Shown here: piece after piece, positions 37,540 to 46,604 of the stretch | Layout of the letters: each line of letters begins with the position of its first letter | Position numbering within the stretch: position 1 is the first letter of the stretch | Source of the DNA: Streptomyces sp. SM10 | GTDB lineage: Bacteria; Actinomycetota; Actinomycetes; Streptomycetales; Streptomycetaceae | Direction of reading: 5' to 3' | DNA length: 56,380 bases | NCBI RefSeq assembly: GCF_002910915.1 | Contig: NZ_NEUF01000079.1 | Coordinates: 1-56,380 of the forward strand | Notes under the pieces: generated by a model | Database searches by the model: none | The model's input: only the letters and a program-made list of their open reading frames with translations | What the model was told of the DNA's origin: nothing | Program-made: the position numbers and the translations under genes

Positions 37540-38747
37540 GCCCCGTACGCCCCTTCCGCGACGGGCAGTCCGGCCCGTACCCGCCAGGTCTTCCCGTCGT
37601 CGCCCCGGGGCTCCGGCCCCGCCTCGAACGTCCCGCCCAGCAGCGCCACCCGTTCCCGCATGCCCACCAGACCGGCCCCCGAGCCGGGTGCGCGCGGACC
37701 CGGGCGGTCACCCAGCACGCTGCTCACCTCGACCAGGAGCGCCTCGCGCGAGCGCCTCAGCCGAACGGTCACCGGACCCGGTGCCGCGTGTTTCAGCGCG
37801 TTCGTCAGCGACTCCTGCACGATGCGGTACGCCGCCAGCTCCACCGGCGCCGGCAGCGGACCCGCGGCCTCGCAGTCGTCGTCCAGGGTGACGGTCAGTC
37901 CGCTGGAGGCGGAGTTCGCGCCGGCCTGTCCGACGAGCGCGTCCAAGGAGGCGAGCGTGGGTGCCGCACTGGGGGGCCCGGCCGCGCCGCTCTCCCGCAG
38001 GAGTCCGATCAGCCGGCGCATCTCGGCGAGCCCGTCGACACTGTTCCTCCTGATCACACCCAGCGCGTCGCGCGAGGTTCCGGGCTCGTCGATGGAGAGC
38101 GCGGCCGTGGAGTGGATGGCGATGGCGGAGAGGTGGTTGGCGACCAGGTCGTGCAGCTCGCGGGCCATCCGGGAACGCTCGGCGGTCACCGCCTGGACCC
38201 GGTCCATCTCGGCCAGCAGCGCGGTCTGGTCGGCACGCAGCCGGGCCGATTCGGCGGCGTCCCGGTGGTTGCGCACACTGACGCCTGTCAGCGCCGGCCC
38301 GAAGCTGAGCAGGCCGGTGACGATGCCGATGAGCAGCGCGTCCGCGGACGGGATCCAGGCGATGAAGCCGGCCGTCACCGCCACCGTGACGAGCAGGGTC
38401 GTCACGGGGATCCGGCGGGCCGCGGCCGGGGTCCCGTACAGCACGGCGGCGTAGACGAGGTCGGTGAACATCAGCAGGGTCGCCAGACTGCCCACGGTGA
38501 ACTGGTCGGCGACCAGCGCGAGTGTGCCGACGGCCAGCGCGGTCTGCGGGGCGCTGCGCCGCAGCAGCTCCAGGGCCGAGATCACCGCGAGCGGCAGGAG
38601 CGAGACCCAGGGGGCTTCGAAGAGCCGCCCGTTCTGGACGTGGATGCCGACCAGCCAGAGGAACAGCCCGCCGGAGAGTCCGACGGACGCGAGGATCACG
38701 TCGTCGCGGTGCGGGCGCGCGATTGAGAACACCCTCCCATCCAACAC
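37536..38747 (-). CDS. Two-component sensor histidine kinase (HisKA_3)
   Basis: About 403 residues. Five or so membrane helices in the first 150 residues without a large external loop, then a coiled segment and the dimerisation/phosphoacceptor box RSRMARELHDLVANHLSAI (His about residue 198), then the HATPase: RIVQESLTNALKHA (N box) and GSGAGLVGMRERVALLGG (G box). It pairs with the response regulator by a 4-base overlap. Start uncertain: GTG 38747 or GTG 38732, neither with a well-placed ribosome site. Signal unknown; chitin fragments are a guess from the neighbour. Confidence 0.9.
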   Translation of the reverse strand: MLDGRVFSIARPHRDDVILASVGLSGGLFLWLVGIHVQNGRLFEAPWVSLLPLAVISALELLRRSAPQTALAVGTLALVADQFTVGSLATLLMFTDLVYAAVLYGTPAAARRIPVTTLLVTVAVTAGFIAWIPSADALLIGIVTGLLSFGPALTGVSVRNHRDAAESARLRADQTALLAEMDRVQAVTAERSRMARELHDLVANHLSAIAIHSTAALSIDEPGTSRDALGVIRRNSVDGLAEMRRLIGLLRESGAAGPPSAAPTLASLDALVGQAGANSASSGLTVTLDDDCEAAGPLPAPVELAAYRIVQESLTNALKHAAPGPVTVRLRRSREALLVEVSSVLGDRPGPRAPGSGAGLVGMRERVALLGGTFEAGPEPRGDDGKTWRVRAGLPVAEGAYGA

Positions 38748-38883
38748 GGCGGCGCGGCGCCCCGCGTCGGTACGCGGAGGGAGAGGCGACTACACCGAAG
38801 GATGCAGCCGCCTTTCCTCATTCCCGACGACGACCGGGCGCCGTACGGAAGGGAGCCTGGGAGGGACAGGAAGGAGAGGTGCC

Positions 38884-39441
38884 GTGATCGTCACGCTGAT
38901 CGTGCTCTGCGAGGTCGGCTTCTGGGTCCTGCTGGCCGCCGGACTCGCCCTGCGGTACGTCGCGAGGAAGCCCCGGATCGGCGCGGCCGTGCTGCTGTGC
39001 GAGCCGCTGCTGGAGGTCGTCCTCCTGGTGGTGACCGCCATCGACCTGAAGAACGGCGCCGCCCCGGACTGGAAGCACGGTCTGGCCGCCGTCTACATCG
39101 GATTCACCGTGGGACTCGGCCACTCGACCATCACCTGGGTCGACGCCAGGGTCGCCCACCGCTTCGCGGGCGGCCCGCCACCGGTGAAGCCCCCGAAGTA
39201 CGGGATGGCGCGGGCCGCCCACGAGTGGCGCACCGCCGCCCGGTGGGTCCTGGCGGCCGTGACCGCCCTGGCCCTGCTGGAGACGGCGGTCCTGTACGTC
39301 GGCGGGGACGGGGACACCGGCTCGCTGCGGATGTGGCAGCGGACGATGCTCTGGGTGATCGGGATCAACCTGGTCATCGCCGGGTCCTACACGCTCTTCC
39401 CCAAGCGGGGGCCGAAGGACCGGGTCGGCGCCGGCGGCTGA
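38884..39441 (+). CDS. Conserved integral membrane protein
   Basis: 185 residues, GTG 38884 preceded by AAGGAGAGG. About five membrane helices: 2-22, 35-53, 66-80, 118-137 and 152-170, with a cytoplasmic loop containing PPPVKPPKYGMARAAHEWRTA. No transporter or enzyme motif recognised. It is divergent from the sensor kinase and its stop is 1 bp from the converging adenosyltransferase stop. Confidence 0.75.
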   Translation: MIVTLIVLCEVGFWVLLAAGLALRYVARKPRIGAAVLLCEPLLEVVLLVVTAIDLKNGAAPDWKHGLAAVYIGFTVGLGHSTITWVDARVAHRFAGGPPPVKPPKYGMARAAHEWRTAARWVLAAVTALALLETAVLYVGGDGDTGSLRMWQRTMLWVIGINLVIAGSYTLFPKRGPKDRVGAGG

Positions 39442-39442
39442 T

Positions 39443-40015
39443 TCAGCGCTCGCCGCCCGGCACCCACAGCACGTCCCCGACCTCCTTGTTCGCCGTCCTG
39501 GCGAGGATGAACAGGAGGTCGGAGAGGCGGTTGAGGTAGGTCGCCGTCAGGGCGTTCATGACCTCACCGTGCACCTCCAGCGCCGCCCAGGTGGACCGCT
39601 CCGCCCGGCGGACGACCGTGCAGGCCTGGTGCAGCAGGGCCGCCCCCGGGGTGCCGCCCGGAAGGATGAAGCTGCGGAGCTTCTCCAGCTCCTCCAGGAA
39701 GGTGTCGCAGTCCGACTCCAGCTTGTCGATGTAGGACTGCTCCACCCGCAGCGGCGGGTACTCCGGGTTCTCCACCACCGGGGTGCAGAGGTCCGCGCCC
39801 ACGTCGAACAGGTCGTTCTGCACACGGACGAGGACCTTCACGACGTCCTCGGAGAGATTCCCCAGCGCGACGGCCGTACCGATGACGGCGTTGGCCTCGT
39901 TGGCGTCGGCGTAGGCCGAGATCCGCAGATCGGTCTTGGCGGTCCGGCTCATGTCGCCGAGGGCGGTGGTGCCCTTGTCGCCGGTACGGGTGTAGATGCG
40001 CGTCAGATTGACCAT
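39443..40015 (-). CDS. Cob(I)yrinic acid a,c-diamide adenosyltransferase (PduO type)
   Basis: 190 residues; transfers the adenosyl group of ATP to cob(I)alamin to make coenzyme B12. N-terminal ATP-binding RIYTRTGDKGTTALGDM (6-22), then RISAYADANEANAVIG, FILPGGTPGAALLHQA with the conserved R-rich helix CTVVRRAERS, and LNRLSDLLFILAR. Complete length for the family. It begins 13 bp after the ABC permease stop, so it is likely the last gene of that transcript; the functional connection is not obvious. Confidence 0.95.
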   Translation of the reverse strand: MVNLTRIYTRTGDKGTTALGDMSRTAKTDLRISAYADANEANAVIGTAVALGNLSEDVVKVLVRVQNDLFDVGADLCTPVVENPEYPPLRVEQSYIDKLESDCDTFLEELEKLRSFILPGGTPGAALLHQACTVVRRAERSTWAALEVHGEVMNALTATYLNRLSDLLFILARTANKEVGDVLWVPGGER

Positions 40016-40028
40016 GGGGCCAGCGTAG

Positions 40029-40778
40029 TTACGCTCCGGCCCTGCGGAAGACCCGCGTGCCGGCCGTCACAGCCAGAAGAGCGAACGCGAGGGCCACCAG
40101 GACCCCGTACAGCATGTGCGCCGTGGCGTACGAGCCGACGTACGCGTCCCGCACCGCGTCCACCAGGTAGCGGAACGGCGTGAAGTGCGACAGCACGTCC
40201 AGCCACGCGGGGCCGAGCGTCATCGGCAGCATCAGGCCGGACAGCAGCATGGCCGGCATGGTGAGCGAGTTGATCACCGGCCCGAACTCCTGCGGCGTAC
40301 GCACCTTCATGGCCAGTGCGTACGACAGCGAGGCCAGGGAGACCGTGAGCAGGCCCACGAAGGCGAAGCCGATGAGCACCCCGGGGAGCGGAGCCCGCAA
40401 CCCCATCGCCAGGGCCGCGAGTACCAGCAGCACGGCCTGGAACATGAACAGCAGGGCGTCCCGCAGGACCCGTCCCAGCAGCAGCGCCAGCCGGCTGACG
40501 GGGGTCACGCGCATGCGGTCCACCACTCCCGTCGACTTCTCGATGATGACCGAGAAGCCCGCGAAGGAGGCTCCGAACAGGCCCAGTTGGAGCAGCAGTC
40601 CGGGGACCAGCACCTGCCAGGAGTCGCCCCGCGAGCCGAGCGGGAGTCCCGTCAGGAGCGGGCCGAAGAAGAGCAGGTACAGCAGCGGCATCAGGATTCC
40701 GAAGAGGATCTGGAACCGCGAGCGCAGGGTCTGGCGGACGTACCGGCCGAAGATCAGTGAGGTGTCGTGGAGAAGCAT
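40029..40778 (-). CDS. ABC-2 type exporter permease
   Basis: 249 residues, six membrane helices, DrrB/ABC-2 family (YVRQTLRSRFQILFGILMPL at the start, TVSLASLSYALAMKV mid, MPAMLLSGLMLP near 180). Starts 7 bp after the ATPase stop. Forms an efflux or lipid exporter with the neighbouring ATPase. Substrate unknown. Confidence 0.9.
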   Translation of the reverse strand: MLLHDTSLIFGRYVRQTLRSRFQILFGILMPLLYLLFFGPLLTGLPLGSRGDSWQVLVPGLLLQLGLFGASFAGFSVIIEKSTGVVDRMRVTPVSRLALLLGRVLRDALLFMFQAVLLVLAALAMGLRAPLPGVLIGFAFVGLLTVSLASLSYALAMKVRTPQEFGPVINSLTMPAMLLSGLMLPMTLGPAWLDVLSHFTPFRYLVDAVRDAYVGSYATAHMLYGVLVALAFALLAVTAGTRVFRRAGA

Positions 40779-40785
40779 CGGGGTC

Positions 40786-41568
40786 CTAGACGGTGACGGG
40801 GGCGGCCTCGGCGGCGGCCGGGGTGCGCCCGGTGATCGCGAGGAAGGTGTCGTGCAGTGAGGCGTCCGGCGAGCCGGCGTGTGCGGCCTTCAGCGCGGCC
40901 GGTGTGCCCTCGGCGACGACCAGGCCGCCGTCGATGACGACCAGCCGGTCCGCGAGGGCGTCCGCCTCGTCGAGGTGGTGGGTGGTGAGCACGACCGTCG
41001 TGCCGAAGTCGTCCCGCAGCCCCCGGACCAGGTCCCACAGGTCCTCCCGGCTGCCCGGGTCGAGTCCGGTGGTCGGCTCGTCGAGGAGGAGCAGGGGTGG
41101 GCGGTGGGTGAGGCCCATCGCGATGTCGAGGCGGCGGCGCTGCCCGCCGGAGAGCGCGGCCGTCCTGCGGTCGAGCAGGCCTCCGAGGCCGAGGCGCCCG
41201 GCCAGGCCGGCCGCGCGCGCGACCGCCTCGGCCTTGCCGAGCCGGTACAGCCGCCCCTGGGTGACGAGCTCCTCCCGCACGGTGACGTGCGGATCCACCC
41301 CGCCGGACTGGGCGACGTAACCGCACCTCTCGCGGACCCCCGCGGGGTCCGCCGTCAGGTCGCGGCCGGCGACGGTGGCCGCGCCGCCGGTGGGGGCCAG
41401 CAAGGTGGTGAGCATCCGCAGCGTGGTGGTCTTGCCCGCGCCGTTGGGTCCGAGGAGGCCGACGATCTCGCCGGGCATGACGGTCAGGTCGACCGAGCGC
41501 ACGGCGTGGACCGGCCCGGCCTTGGTGGTGAAGGTCCGGGCGAGGCCGGACGCGCTGATGATGGGCAT
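40786..41568 (-). CDS. ABC exporter ATP-binding protein (DrrA-like)
   Basis: 260 residues. Walker A GLLGPNGAGKTTTLRM (about 37-52), Q loop YVAQSGGVDP, signature LSGGQRRRLDIAMG, Walker B LLLLDEPTTGLDP, and switch His in TTHHLDEADAL. Homologues export daunorubicin-like compounds and give self-resistance. It is divergent from a TetR-type gene 81 bp away, typical of a regulator-efflux pair. Confidence 0.93.
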   Translation of the reverse strand: MPIISASGLARTFTTKAGPVHAVRSVDLTVMPGEIVGLLGPNGAGKTTTLRMLTTLLAPTGGAATVAGRDLTADPAGVRERCGYVAQSGGVDPHVTVREELVTQGRLYRLGKAEAVARAAGLAGRLGLGGLLDRRTAALSGGQRRRLDIAMGLTHRPPLLLLDEPTTGLDPGSREDLWDLVRGLRDDFGTTVVLTTHHLDEADALADRLVVIDGGLVVAEGTPAALKAAHAGSPDASLHDTFLAITGRTPAAAEAAPVTV

Positions 41569-41575
41569 GGCTCCA

Positions 41576-41632
41576 CAAAAACAGAGTCATTTAAAAATTG
41601 CAATGACCCCAAAATTACAGAGACCCCATCAG
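41576..41632. promoter_or_regulatory. AT-rich divergent promoter and operator region
   Basis: An unusually AT-rich stretch for this DNA. GTCATT (41586-41591) and AATGAC (41602-41607) form an inverted repeat with a 10-bp spacer. ACAGAG occurs twice (41581-41586 and 41617-41622). It is the likely TetR binding region for both genes. Confidence 0.55.
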
Positions 41633-41649
41633 CTGCGTAGGATGGCGCC

Positions 41650-42291
41650 ATGACCGAGGGGCTCAGGGAGCGGAAGAAGCGTCGGACGAGGCAGCACCTG
41701 TCGGACGTGGCCACCGGGCTCTTCGTGGAGCGGGGCTTCGACGCGGTCACGATCGCCGAGATCGCCCAGGCCGCGGACGTCTCGGTGAACACGGTCTACA
41801 ACTACTTCCCGGCCAAGGAGGACCTCTTCCTGGACCGCGGCAGCGGCATCGTCGACCGGCTCTCGCGCTACGTCCGGGGCCGCGACGTGGGGGAGTCCGC
41901 CGCCGGCGCCGTCCTGCGTGAGCTGCGCATCCAGGTGGAGGGCGTCTCGCCCACGGTCGGCCTCATGGAGGGATACGCGGCCTTCATGAGGGTCATCGAG
42001 GGCGCCGACACCCTCAAGGCCCGCCTCTGGCACATCCAGCAGGAGGCCCAGCTCCACCTGGAGGCCACCATGCGGGCGGAGTCCGGAGCGGACCCCGGCG
42101 ACCCGGTCCCGGATCTGGTGGCCGGTCAGCTCTCCTGGGTGCACAGCACCCTGATGGCGTACATCGGCGCCGAGATGGTGGCGGGCCGCACACCGGACGA
42201 GGTCTCCCGCGACGCGCTCGCCCTGCTCGACGGCGTGGAGGACCTCCTCGGCGAGAAGGTGCTCAACTACGCACGACGCGCCGCCGCGTGA
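41650..42291 (+). CDS. TetR-family transcriptional regulator
   Basis: 213 residues. N-terminal helix-turn-helix (about 14-56): RQHLSDVATGLFVERGFDAV then TIAEIAQAADVSVNTVYNYFPAKEDLF, typical TetR. The C-terminal ligand domain ends LLDGVEDLLGEKVL. Divergent from the ABC exporter, so it probably represses that operon and is released by a drug or metabolite. ATG 41650 follows AGGA at 7 nt. Confidence 0.92.
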   Translation: MTEGLRERKKRRTRQHLSDVATGLFVERGFDAVTIAEIAQAADVSVNTVYNYFPAKEDLFLDRGSGIVDRLSRYVRGRDVGESAAGAVLRELRIQVEGVSPTVGLMEGYAAFMRVIEGADTLKARLWHIQQEAQLHLEATMRAESGADPGDPVPDLVAGQLSWVHSTLMAYIGAEMVAGRTPDEVSRDALALLDGVEDLLGEKVLNYARRAAA

Positions 42292-42418
42292 CGCCGGCCG
42301 GTGTGATGTCCGTCATGTGAGACGTGACGCGCATCTCTTCACGGCCTCAGGGCCCCTCACGGGTACTAATCTCCGCCGGAGAGATGCGAACGACCGAGAA
42401 TGCATAGGGGTGCGAATC

Positions 42419-43267
42419 GTGGCCAGGAAGCTCGCCGTCATCGGCGCCGGACTCATGGGGTCCGGTATCGCGCAGGTATCGGCCCAGGCGGGCTGGGACG
42501 TGGTGCTGCGTGATGTCACCGACGGGGCCCTGGCCCGTGGGCGCGGCGGCATCGAGGCCAGCTACGGCAAGTTCGTGGCCAAGGGCAAGCTGGAGGCGGC
42601 GGACGCCGAGGCCGCGCTCGCCCGGATCACCACGACCACCGACCTCGACGCCGTGGCCGACGCGGACGTGGTCGTCGAGGCCGTCTTCGAGAAGCTCGAG
42701 GTCAAGCACGAGATCTTCCGCGCGCTCGACAAGATCGTGCGGGAGGACGCCGTCCTCGCCTCCAACACCTCCGCCATCCCGATCACCAAGATCGCGGCCG
42801 TGAGCGAGCGCCCGGAGCGCGTCGTCGGCGTGCACTTCTTCTCACCGGTCCCGATGATGCAGCTCTGCGAGCTGGTGCGCGGCTACAAGACCAGCGACGA
42901 AACCCTCGCCACCGCGCGGGAGTTCGCCGAGTCCGTGGGCAAGACCTGCATCGTCGTCAACCGCGACGTCGCGGGCTTCGTCACCACCCGACTGATCTCG
43001 GCGCTGGTCGTCGAGGCGGCCAGGCTCTACGAGTCGGGCGTCGCCTCGGCCGAGGACATCGACACCGCGTGCAAGCTGGGCTTCGGCCACGCCATGGGCC
43101 CGCTCGCCACGGCCGACATGACCGGGGTGGACATCCTCCTGCACGCCACGGGCAACATCTACGCCGAGTCCCAGGACGAGAAGTTCGCCGCCCCGGAGCT
43201 GATGCGCCGGATGGTCGACGCAGGTGACATCGGCCGCAAGAGCGGGCAGGGCTTCTACAGCTACTGA
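42419..43267 (+). CDS. 3-hydroxybutyryl-CoA dehydrogenase
   Basis: 282 residues; NAD(P)-dependent oxidation or reduction of 3-hydroxyacyl-CoA (butyryl-CoA and PHB metabolism). Rossmann motif VIGAGLMGSGIAQ (residues 7-19), ASNTSAIPIT, the catalytic His in VGVHFFSPVPMMQL (about 138), and NRDVAGFVTTRL with the C-terminal domain ending GRKSGQGFYSY. GTG 42419 follows AGGGG; GTG 42410 is an alternative. A single gene. Streptomyces often carry several copies. Confidence 0.93.
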   Translation: MARKLAVIGAGLMGSGIAQVSAQAGWDVVLRDVTDGALARGRGGIEASYGKFVAKGKLEAADAEAALARITTTTDLDAVADADVVVEAVFEKLEVKHEIFRALDKIVREDAVLASNTSAIPITKIAAVSERPERVVGVHFFSPVPMMQLCELVRGYKTSDETLATAREFAESVGKTCIVVNRDVAGFVTTRLISALVVEAARLYESGVASAEDIDTACKLGFGHAMGPLATADMTGVDILLHATGNIYAESQDEKFAAPELMRRMVDAGDIGRKSGQGFYSY

Positions 43268-43511
43268 TCGACCACCGGGCCCCCGGGCCCCTCGGCCTGC
43301 CGCCGCGCGGACCGGGGGAACCGGGATCCCGCGCCGTCAGGCGCACGGATCCGGCGGGCACGGCCGGTCCGCTTTCACCCCTCGGGGTGAATTCGGTATC
43401 GGTTCGCTTACAGACGGCAACTTCCCTGTCGCCGCAGCAGTCAGTTGTGGCAGAGGAAGAAAGAGAAACAGACAGACCGACCTTGCTACGGGGTATATCC
43501 GGGGAGCGCAT

Positions 43512-43835
43512 ATGCACATCAGGGGCGACCACGCCGAGCTGGTCGTCGGGGGCCGCCTCGACGTCCGAAGCGCGGCGGACGCCCGTACGGTTCTGCACTC
43601 GGCCGTCGACGACGGAGCCGGCGACCTCGTGCTGAACCTGACCGAGCTGGACTCCTGGGACGCCACCGGCCTCGGCGTCATCATGGGCGCGCACCGCAGA
43701 GCCGGCCGGGCCGGCCGGCGGCTCGTCCTGCGCGGTGTGCCGCCGCAGATGCAGCGCCTGCTGGTGGCGACCAGACTGCACAGGATCCTGGCCATCGAGG
43801 GCGGGATCGCCGCGGACTCCCTGCCACGCGTCTGA
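43512..43835 (+). CDS. STAS-domain anti-sigma factor antagonist
   Basis: 107 residues, a single STAS domain: AELVVGGRLDVRSAADARTVL at the start, LVLNLTELDSWDATGLGVIMGAHRRAG and LVLRGVPPQMQRLL. In SpoIIAA-type proteins the phosphorylated Ser lies in DSSGLG; here the site reads DATGLG, so Thr is the candidate. The protein would bind an anti-sigma kinase and free a sigma factor. No anti-sigma kinase or sigma gene is adjacent. ATG 43512 follows GGGGAG. Confidence 0.9.
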   Translation: MHIRGDHAELVVGGRLDVRSAADARTVLHSAVDDGAGDLVLNLTELDSWDATGLGVIMGAHRRAGRAGRRLVLRGVPPQMQRLLVATRLHRILAIEGGIAADSLPRV

Positions 43836-44064
43836 GGGGCCGGCGTTCAGCGGGCCGTCGGCGATCCCTGCACAATCCTCACGAGAACGTGATGTCTCAG
43901 GCGGCGCGGCCCCCCGCCGGTTCGTAGATACTGTGCGAAGGTTTAGGGTTCGGCCGTCCGCCGATCGACGAGGACCCACTGGCGGACACCGGACCGGAAG
44001 CGACAGCGGGGCGTGCGAGGCCGGAGGGGGCAACCACGCACTGCGCGTCTTGGGGGTTTTGACG

Positions 44065-46536
44065 ATGGACCCGACGAACCGGGGACCGGAAGAGTACGGC
44101 CACGGAAATGACCGGTCCGGTGACGACGGCGGGCGCAGACGGCAGTCCCGCGATCCTCTGACGCCCGACTTCGGACACCAGACACCGCAGCAGTCGCGGA
44201 CCGTACAGCTGATATCGGGCGACTTCCTGCTCACCGTCAATCCGGTCGACGGCAGCGAGATCGAGCCCTGCAGACCGGGGGAGCGGCCCGAAGCGCCCGT
44301 GCGGCACACCGCCGCCCAGCGCGTGGAGCGCGAGCGCGCCGCCGCGCCGCCCGTCCCCCCGGGGCCGCCCGCCCCGCAGATGCCCCTCCTCGAGCGCCAG
44401 GACGAGCGCGAGCGGCTGGTACGGCTCCTGGCCCGAGGGCGTTCGGTGTGCCTCACCGGACCCGCGGGGTCGGGCCGCACGGCCCTCCTGGACGCCGTGG
44501 CCGCCGACTGCGCCGGCCTGGCACCGGACGGCGTCGTACGGCTCTCCGGTCACAAGCGGACCGCCGGCGAGCTGCTCCACGGGCTCTTCGAGGCCGTGTA
44601 CCGCTCGCCGCTGCACCGCCCCGACCGCGAGGGCCTGCTCGCCCTCGTCCACGGCATCGGCGCCGTGGTCCTCGTCGACGACCTGGAGCTCGGCGGGGCC
44701 GCGCTCCAGGAGCTGCTCGACGCCACCCCCGAGTGCGCGTTCCTCCTCGCCACGACCCCGGACGTGACCGCGCCCGCGGCCGAGGCGAACCTCGAGGAGG
44801 TCCTCCTCGCCGGGCTCGGCCGCAGCGCCTCGATCGAGCTCATGGAACACGTCGTGGAGCGCCCGCTCACCGAGGAGGAGGCGAACTGGGCGGGAGACCT
44901 CTGGTTCGAGTCCGAAGGGCTGCCGCTGCGCTTCGTCCAGGCCGGAGCACTGCTGCGCCAGCGCGACGACCGGCGCACCGGCCAGGAGACGTCCGACGGA
45001 TTCGACGACGACCCCGACGACACACCCTTCGGCCGGTCCGAGCCGGCCGATTTCCCGCTGCCCAGCCTCGGTGAGGGCGCGGCGCCGGCCGCCCTGCTCG
45101 CCTCCCGCCTGAGCGAGGCGGCCAGGGAGACCCTGCGCTTCGCCGTCGCGCTCGGCGGCGAGGTGCCCCACCAGGCCCATCTGCCGGCCCTCGTGGGGGA
45201 CACCCACGCCGATGCCGCGCTGGGAGAGCTCGCCGGCAGCGGCCTGCTCTCCCCGGCGGGCCCCCGCTACCGGCTGGCGGCAGGTGTCCTGACCCAGCTG
45301 GAGGCGAGCGGGTACGACGAGAGAGCGGACGCGCACGCCCGCAGCGCGGCCCAGCACTTCGCCTGGTGGGCGGGGCACTCCTCCGTCACCCCGGAGCGCG
45401 CGGTCGCCGAGGCGGACGCCGTTCTCGCCTCGATGGCCCGCCTCGTCCCCGGCGAGGCTCCGGGACAGGCCAGCGTGGCCGTCCTGCTGGCCCGCAGTGC
45501 CGCTCCCGCCTTCGCGGCGGGGATGCACTGGGGTGCCTGGGAGAAGAGCCTGAGGACCGGCCAGGAGGCCGCACGGATCGCCGGCGAGGTCGCGGAAGAA
45601 GCGTACTTCCACCACGAGTTGGGTGTCCTCGCGCTCTGCGCCGGCCAGCTGGACCGGGCCAGGGCCGAGCTGGAGGCCTCCATCGGCATGCGCGGGGCGC
45701 TCGCCGACAAGCCCGGTGCGGTGGCGGGGCGCCGGGCGCTGGCCCTCGTCGCGGACCGCTCCGGCGAACCCGTCCTCGGCATCCCGGCGGGCGAGGAGGT
45801 GCCGGCCCCGCGTCACGACGAGTCGGCCTCGCCTCCCGCAGGCACCCCGTCGGCCGCCCCCCTCTTCCCCCGGGTCAAGGACACCTCCGCGACCCTCGTC
45901 ACCCGCCAGGGACCACCGCCCGCGCGGATGACCGCCGGGCGTCCGGGACTGCTCCGGGGGGCCCGGCGCAACCTCGTCGCCGTGGGCGCGGGCGCGCTGC
46001 TGGCGGCGGTCCTCGGCACGGTGGTCACCCTGGGCGCCACCTCGGGGAGCGGCGAGGACCCGGAGGGGCAGAACGTCACCACCGAGCAGTCGGCGAGCGA
46101 GGACGACAGCGAGAACGGTCTCCCCGCGGACGAGCCGGCCGACGACGGAGCCGGCGAGGGCACCGCCGGGGGAGGGTCCGAGTCGCCCGGCCCGACCGGC
46201 ACCGCCGGCCCGTCCACGAGCGGTACGCCGTCCCCGGGCACCTCCGGCCCCGGCACGAGCCCGTCGGGCACCCCGTCGAGCAGCAGCCCGAGCGACCGGC
46301 CCACGGACGACGGCCCGTCACCGACGAAGAAGCCGACGAAGACCCCGACCACCGCGCCGACGGAGACCCCGACGACCCCGCCGGCCACACCCTCCACCGA
46401 GCCGACTCCCACGGAGACCCCGACGGAGACCCCGACCGAGCCGGAGACCTCCAACTCCGCGAGCGGCCCCGCGGAGACCGTCACCGCGTCGGCCACCCAG
46501 GACGGACCCGCCTCGCCATCGCCCACGACGGCCTGA
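44065..46536 (+). CDS. Large membrane-anchored NTPase-like protein with Thr/Pro/Ser-rich outer tail
   Basis: 823 residues. Residues 1-110 are polar. An NTP-binding domain follows (about 115-260) with a P-loop-like GPAGSGRTALLDAV (Arg where Walker A has Lys), and GAVVLVDDLEL as Walker B, followed by AFLLATTPD. Then a winged-helix/TPR-like helical region (about 330-560) reminiscent of STAND or LAL regulators. One membrane helix (about 635-657, VAVGAGALLAAVLGTVVTLG), then about 160 residues of Ser/Thr/Pro/Glu repeats (TETPT, TPTE) that would be outside. A LuxR DNA-binding domain is absent. It lies 229 bp after the STAS gene. Function unknown. Confidence 0.7.
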   Translation: MDPTNRGPEEYGHGNDRSGDDGGRRRQSRDPLTPDFGHQTPQQSRTVQLISGDFLLTVNPVDGSEIEPCRPGERPEAPVRHTAAQRVERERAAAPPVPPGPPAPQMPLLERQDERERLVRLLARGRSVCLTGPAGSGRTALLDAVAADCAGLAPDGVVRLSGHKRTAGELLHGLFEAVYRSPLHRPDREGLLALVHGIGAVVLVDDLELGGAALQELLDATPECAFLLATTPDVTAPAAEANLEEVLLAGLGRSASIELMEHVVERPLTEEEANWAGDLWFESEGLPLRFVQAGALLRQRDDRRTGQETSDGFDDDPDDTPFGRSEPADFPLPSLGEGAAPAALLASRLSEAARETLRFAVALGGEVPHQAHLPALVGDTHADAALGELAGSGLLSPAGPRYRLAAGVLTQLEASGYDERADAHARSAAQHFAWWAGHSSVTPERAVAEADAVLASMARLVPGEAPGQASVAVLLARSAAPAFAAGMHWGAWEKSLRTGQEAARIAGEVAEEAYFHHELGVLALCAGQLDRARAELEASIGMRGALADKPGAVAGRRALALVADRSGEPVLGIPAGEEVPAPRHDESASPPAGTPSAAPLFPRVKDTSATLVTRQGPPPARMTAGRPGLLRGARRNLVAVGAGALLAAVLGTVVTLGATSGSGEDPEGQNVTTEQSASEDDSENGLPADEPADDGAGEGTAGGGSESPGPTGTAGPSTSGTPSPGTSGPGTSPSGTPSSSSPSDRPTDDGPSPTKKPTKTPTTAPTETPTTPPATPSTEPTPTETPTETPTEPETSNSASGPAETVTASATQDGPASPSPTTA

Positions 46537-46544
46537 ACGCACGG

Positions 46545-46581
46545 ACGCCGTACGGGCCCGGTCCACGGGCCCGTACGGCGT
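46545..46581. terminator. Bidirectional terminator between converging genes
   Basis: ACGCCGTACGGGCCCG and CGGGCCCGTACGGCGT form a perfect 16-bp stem with a 5-nt loop, between the stops of the NTPase-like gene and nucS. Confidence 0.85.
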
Positions 46582-46604
46582 GACGGAGACAGCAGCGCCG
46601 ACGG

